From DASTRU01 sp035761045 (GTDB lineage Bacteria > Pseudomonadota > Gammaproteobacteria > Burkholderiales > Burkholderiaceae_E), in assembly GCA_035761045.1 (NCBI GenBank), contig DASTRU010000236.1, forward strand, positions 1 through 8,867: 8,867 bases of DNA, in the 5' to 3' direction. The notes under the pieces are model-generated. The model had not been told where the DNA came from, made no database searches, and worked only from the letters and a program-made list of their open reading frames with translations. The translations under genes were made by a program, and so were the position numbers. This document shows, in pieces, positions 6,775 through 8,867 of the stretch; position 1 is the first letter of the stretch, and the number at the start of each line of letters is the position of its first letter.

Positions 6775-6794
6775 TAGAACGAACGATCGTGCTA
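6775..6794. promoter_or_regulatory. TetR-type palindromic operator upstream of etfB
   Basis: TAGAACGAACGATCGTGCTA is a 20-bp imperfect palindrome with eight of ten pairs matched. The half-sites read TAGAACGA and, on the other strand, TAGCACGA, separated by four bases. The size and spacing suit a TetR-family dimer. TetR-family fatty-acid regulators (PsrA or FadP type) control acyl-CoA oxidation genes in betaproteobacteria, so one of these is the natural candidate; I cannot confirm their exact consensus here. The site ends at the -35 region of the proposed etf promoter, consistent with repression. Confidence 0.6.
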
Positions 6795-6821
6795 TTTCAT
6801 GCTTATGACGCCGCCTATAAT
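6794..6821 (+). promoter_or_regulatory. Candidate etfBA promoter with perfect TATAAT box
   Basis: TATAAT at 6816-6821 matches the sigma70 -10 consensus exactly. The best -35 candidate at a 16-nt spacing is ATTTCA (6794-6799), which is poor (three of six). Transcription would start near 6828, giving a leader of about 87 nt. The -35 region abuts the 20-bp palindrome at 6775-6794. A TTGCCA at 6769-6774 is an alternative -35 for another start, but no good -10 box accompanies it. Confidence 0.55.
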
Positions 6822-6914
6822 CGCCAAGCCGTCCGATGCCTTCGCGTTCGATGACGTGTTCTCGCGCAACCTCCGGCGTCGGCTCTCACACACAACACCC
6901 CCGATGGAACGAGC

Positions 6915-7664
6915 ATGAAAATTTTGGTGCCGGTCAAGCGCGTGGTCGATTACAACGTCAAGGTCCGAGTCAAGTCCGACCAGTCCGACGTGGATATCGC
7001 CAACGTCAAGATGTCGATGAATCCGTTCGACGAAATCGCGATCGAAGAAGCCGTGCGGCTCAAGGAAAAAGGCGTGGCGACCGAGGTCGTGGCGGTTTCG
7101 TGCGGCGTTTTGCAATGCCAGGAAACCTTGCGTACCGCGATGGCGATCGGCGCCGATCGTGCGGTGCTGGTCGAAACCGACGCGAAGCTCGAACCACTCG
7201 CGGTCGCCAAACTGCTCGCCGCCGTCGTCGCCAAGGAGCAACCGCAACTCGTCATCCTCGGCAAGCAAGCGATCGATGACGACGCGAACCAAACCGGTCA
7301 AATGCTCGCGGCCTTGCTCGATTGGCCGCAAGCCACCTTCGCATCGAAGGTCGAGATCGCCGATGGCCAAGCCACGGTCACGCGCGAAATCGATGGTGGA
7401 CTCGAAACCTTGGCCGTGACGTTGCCCGCCATCGTCACCACCGACTTGCGCTTGAACGAACCGCGCTTCGTCACGCTGCCCAACATCATGAAGGCGAAGA
7501 AAAAGCCGCTTGAAAACATCAAGCCGGCCGACTTGGGCGTGGACCCCGCGCCGCGTTTGTCCATCGTCAAGGTGGCCGATCCGCCTGAGCGCAAGGCCGG
7601 CATCAAGGTGCCCGATGTCACCACGCTCGTGGACAAGCTTCGCAACGAAGCCAAAGTGATTTAA
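6915..7664 (+). CDS. etfB: Electron transfer flavoprotein subunit beta
   Basis: The 249-residue protein is the AMP-binding small subunit of ETF, the soluble carrier that takes electrons from acyl-CoA dehydrogenases and passes them to ETF:quinone oxidoreductase. The start MKILVPVKRVVDYN, the segment MNPFDEIAIEEAVRLKE (35-51) and GKQAIDDDANQTGQM (116-130) are family hallmarks. The dehydrogenase recognition loop is clear: LRLNEPRFVTLPNIMKAKKK at 178-197, with Leu188 in the place of the anchor leucine (Leu195) of human ETF beta. Length is normal. The ATG at 6915 follows GGAACGAG. The gene is followed by etfA after 13 nt and then by an acyl-CoA dehydrogenase, forming a fatty-acid oxidation unit. 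Control probably acts through the palindrome at 6775-6794. Confidence 0.96.
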   Translation: MKILVPVKRVVDYNVKVRVKSDQSDVDIANVKMSMNPFDEIAIEEAVRLKEKGVATEVVAVSCGVLQCQETLRTAMAIGADRAVLVETDAKLEPLAVAKLLAAVVAKEQPQLVILGKQAIDDDANQTGQMLAALLDWPQATFASKVEIADGQATVTREIDGGLETLAVTLPAIVTTDLRLNEPRFVTLPNIMKAKKKPLENIKPADLGVDPAPRLSIVKVADPPERKAGIKVPDVTTLVDKLRNEAKVI

Positions 7665-7677
7665 CCGGAGAATTCGA

Positions 7678-8607
7678 ATGGCAGCTTTAGTCATTGCCGA
7701 ACACGACAACACGACGCTGCGCGCGTCCACGCTCACCACCGTTACCGCCGCGCTCAAGTTTGGCGCCGAGGTGCATGTGTTGGTCGCGGGTGCCGCGTGC
7801 GATGGCGTCGCGCAGGTCGCTTCGCAAATCGCCGGTGTTACCAAGGTACTCGTGGCCGATGGCCCCGCGCTTCAAGACGGGCTCGCGGAAAACGTCGCCG
7901 CGCAAGCGCTTGCGATCGCCGGCCAATACGAACAAATCCTGTTGCCCGCGAGCGCCTTCGGCAAGAACGTCGCGCCGCGCATCGCCGCCAAGCTCGACGT
8001 GCAGCAAATCTCCGACATCATCGCGGTCGAATCGCCCGACACCTTCGTGCGGCCGATGTACGCGGGCAACGTGATCGCCACGGTCAAGTCGGCCGATAAG
8101 GTCAAGGTCATCACCGCGCGGACGACGGCATTCGATCCCGCCTCCGCCACTGGGGGCAGCGCGAGCGTCGAGAAGATCGCGGCGGTGACGGATTCGGGTA
8201 AATCGCGCTTCGTGCGTCGCGACGTGGCGACGAGCGCGCGTCCCGAACTCACGGCCGCGAAGGTGATCGTCTCCGGCGGTCGCGGCTTGGGTTCGGCCGA
8301 TGCGTTCAAGCTGCTCGAACCCTTGGCCGATAAGCTCGGCGCCGCGATGGGTGCGTCACGCGCGGCGGTGGACGCGGGCTATGTGCCCAACGATTGGCAA
8401 GTCGGGCAGACCGGCAAGATCGTCGCGCCCCAGTTGTATATCGCGGTGGGTATTTCGGGCGCGATTCAACATTTGGCCGGCATGAAGGATTCGAAAGTGA
8501 TCGTCGCGATCAACAAGGATCCCGAAGCGCCGATTTTCCAAGTGGCCGACTATGGTTTGGTCGGCGACTTATTCGAAGCGGTGCCGGAACTCACCGCGAA
8601 AATCTAA
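7678..8607 (+). CDS. etfA: Electron transfer flavoprotein subunit alpha (FAD-binding)
   Basis: The 309-residue protein is the FAD-carrying large subunit that pairs with EtfB. The N-terminal domain (about 1-180) has the nucleotide-hydrolase-like fold shared with EtfB, including LLPASAFGKNVAPRIAAKL (88-106). The C-terminal FAD domain shows VSGGRGLGS (198-206), GASRAAVDAGYVPNDWQVGQ (225-244), TGKIVAPQLYIAVGISGAIQ (245-264) with His265, and INKDPEAPIFQVADYGLVGD (278-297). All expected FAD-contacting motifs (Ser227-Arg228, Gln244-Thr245, the GISGAIQH loop, Asn279, Asp291) are intact, so it should be functional. The ATG at 7678 has an ideal ribosome site, GGAG with a 7-nt spacer, 13 nt after the etfB stop. 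A hairpin follows the gene before the acyl-CoA dehydrogenase. Confidence 0.97.
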   Translation: MAALVIAEHDNTTLRASTLTTVTAALKFGAEVHVLVAGAACDGVAQVASQIAGVTKVLVADGPALQDGLAENVAAQALAIAGQYEQILLPASAFGKNVAPRIAAKLDVQQISDIIAVESPDTFVRPMYAGNVIATVKSADKVKVITARTTAFDPASATGGSASVEKIAAVTDSGKSRFVRRDVATSARPELTAAKVIVSGGRGLGSADAFKLLEPLADKLGAAMGASRAAVDAGYVPNDWQVGQTGKIVAPQLYIAVGISGAIQHLAGMKDSKVIVAINKDPEAPIFQVADYGLVGDLFEAVPELTAKI

Positions 8608-8620
8608 GCGGCCATCATTA

Positions 8621-8649
8621 ACCACGGGGTGCGACAAGCACCCCGTTGT
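8621..8649 (+). terminator. Hairpin between etfA and the acyl-CoA dehydrogenase (partial terminator or attenuator)
   Basis: ACGGGGTGC (8624-8632) and GCACCCCGT (8638-8646) form a perfect 9-bp stem around the loop GACAA. Two more pairs sit outside one C/T mismatch (8621-8622 with 8648-8649). It is followed by TTGTGTTT, a poor T-tract. The hairpin lies 13 nt after the etfA stop and 17 nt before the next ATG, so it may end some transcripts, lower expression of the dehydrogenase relative to ETF, or protect the etfBA message. Confidence 0.6.
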
Positions 8650-8663
8650 GTTTGGAGACGACG

Positions 8664-8867
8664 ATGACGTATCGAGCACCTCTTAAGGACATGATGTTCG
8701 TGCTGCGCGACCTAAGCGAGCTTGAGCGCATCGCCGCCTTGCCCGGCTTCGAGAATGCCGACGCCGAAACCGCGCAAGCCGTGCTCGAAGAATCGGCGAA
8801 GCTATGCGAGCAAGTGCTGGCGCCGTTGAACGTGGAGGGCGATCGCCATCCGAGCGCCTGGCGGGAC
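8664..8867 (+). CDS. Acyl-CoA dehydrogenase, N-terminal part (cut by window edge)
   Basis: Sixty-eight codons run from the ATG at 8664 to the right edge with no stop, so most of the protein is missing. The ATG has an excellent ribosome site, GGAG with a 6-nt spacer. The sequence MTYRAPLKDMMFVLRDL, then LPGFENADAETAQAVLEESA (26-45) and LAPLNVEGDRHPSAWRD (52-68), matches the N-terminal extension and first helix of the roughly 590-residue acyl-CoA dehydrogenases common in betaproteobacteria. These oxidise acyl-CoA thioesters with FAD and hand electrons to ETF. The catalytic and flavin-binding parts lie outside the window, so activity and chain-length preference cannot be judged. Its position right after etfBA supports the call. 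Confidence 0.87.
   Translation, partial: MTYRAPLKDMMFVLRDLSELERIAALPGFENADAETAQAVLEESAKLCEQVLAPLNVEGDRHPSAWRD

Noticed and set aside
6792..7844. 350-codon minus-strand frame antisense to etfB, and other long plus-strand frames opposite the MoxR/DUF58 genes (for example 5626-6477)
   Set aside because: They are compositional shadows (Arg-, His-, Gly- and Asp-rich) of well-supported genes, with no domain or ribosome site of their own.

Overview
The window is GC-rich bacterial chromosome and reads as ordinary core or housekeeping DNA. I see no mobile element, CRISPR array, tRNA or rRNA. A betaproteobacterium (Burkholderiales/Rhodocyclales-like) is the best guess. This rests on the DUF1841 protein, the EtfBA-acyl-CoA dehydrogenase arrangement, the TgpA-type transglutaminase and the split c4-like cytochromes; no genus can be assigned.

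Layout, left to right. (1) 1-205, minus: the N-terminal 68 residues of a MoxR-family AAA+ ATPase, cut by the window edge. (2) 206-359: a divergent intergenic region with a candidate sigma70-type promoter and a strong hairpin. (3) 360-1105, plus: two tandem small periplasmic monoheme c-type cytochromes (CIGCH and CASCH haem motifs). (4) 1106-1132: a short convergent gap whose hairpin covers the end of the next gene. (5) 1133-6642, minus: a compact run of five genes, transcribed right to left: MoxR ATPase, DUF58 membrane protein, TgpA-like transmembrane transglutaminase, MltB-type lytic transglycosylase and DUF1841 protein. Junctions are a 7-nt gap, a 4-nt ATGA overlap, a 43-nt overlap and an 18-nt gap. 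(6) 6643-6914: a divergent control region with a 20-bp TetR-type palindrome next to a perfect TATAAT box. (7) 6915-8607, plus: etfB and etfA, the two subunits of electron transfer flavoprotein. (8) 8608-8663: a hairpin followed by a good ribosome binding site. (9) 8664-8867, plus: the N-terminus of an acyl-CoA dehydrogenase, cut by the window edge.

Three functional groups appear. The right-hand group is fatty-acid (acyl-CoA) oxidation: the dehydrogenase takes electrons from acyl-CoA and EtfBA carries them to ETF:quinone oxidoreductase. The palindrome at the etf promoter suggests repression by a TetR-family fatty-acid regulator. The central group is an envelope operon in which the MoxR/DUF58/TgpA triad, whose substrate is unknown, is physically tied to a peptidoglycan-cleaving enzyme and a conserved protein of unknown function. 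The left group pairs periplasmic electron carriers with a second, different MoxR ATPase. Nothing here is clearly a new system. The most interesting point is the coupling of the MoxR-DUF58-TgpA module to MltB and DUF1841 in one transcription unit.
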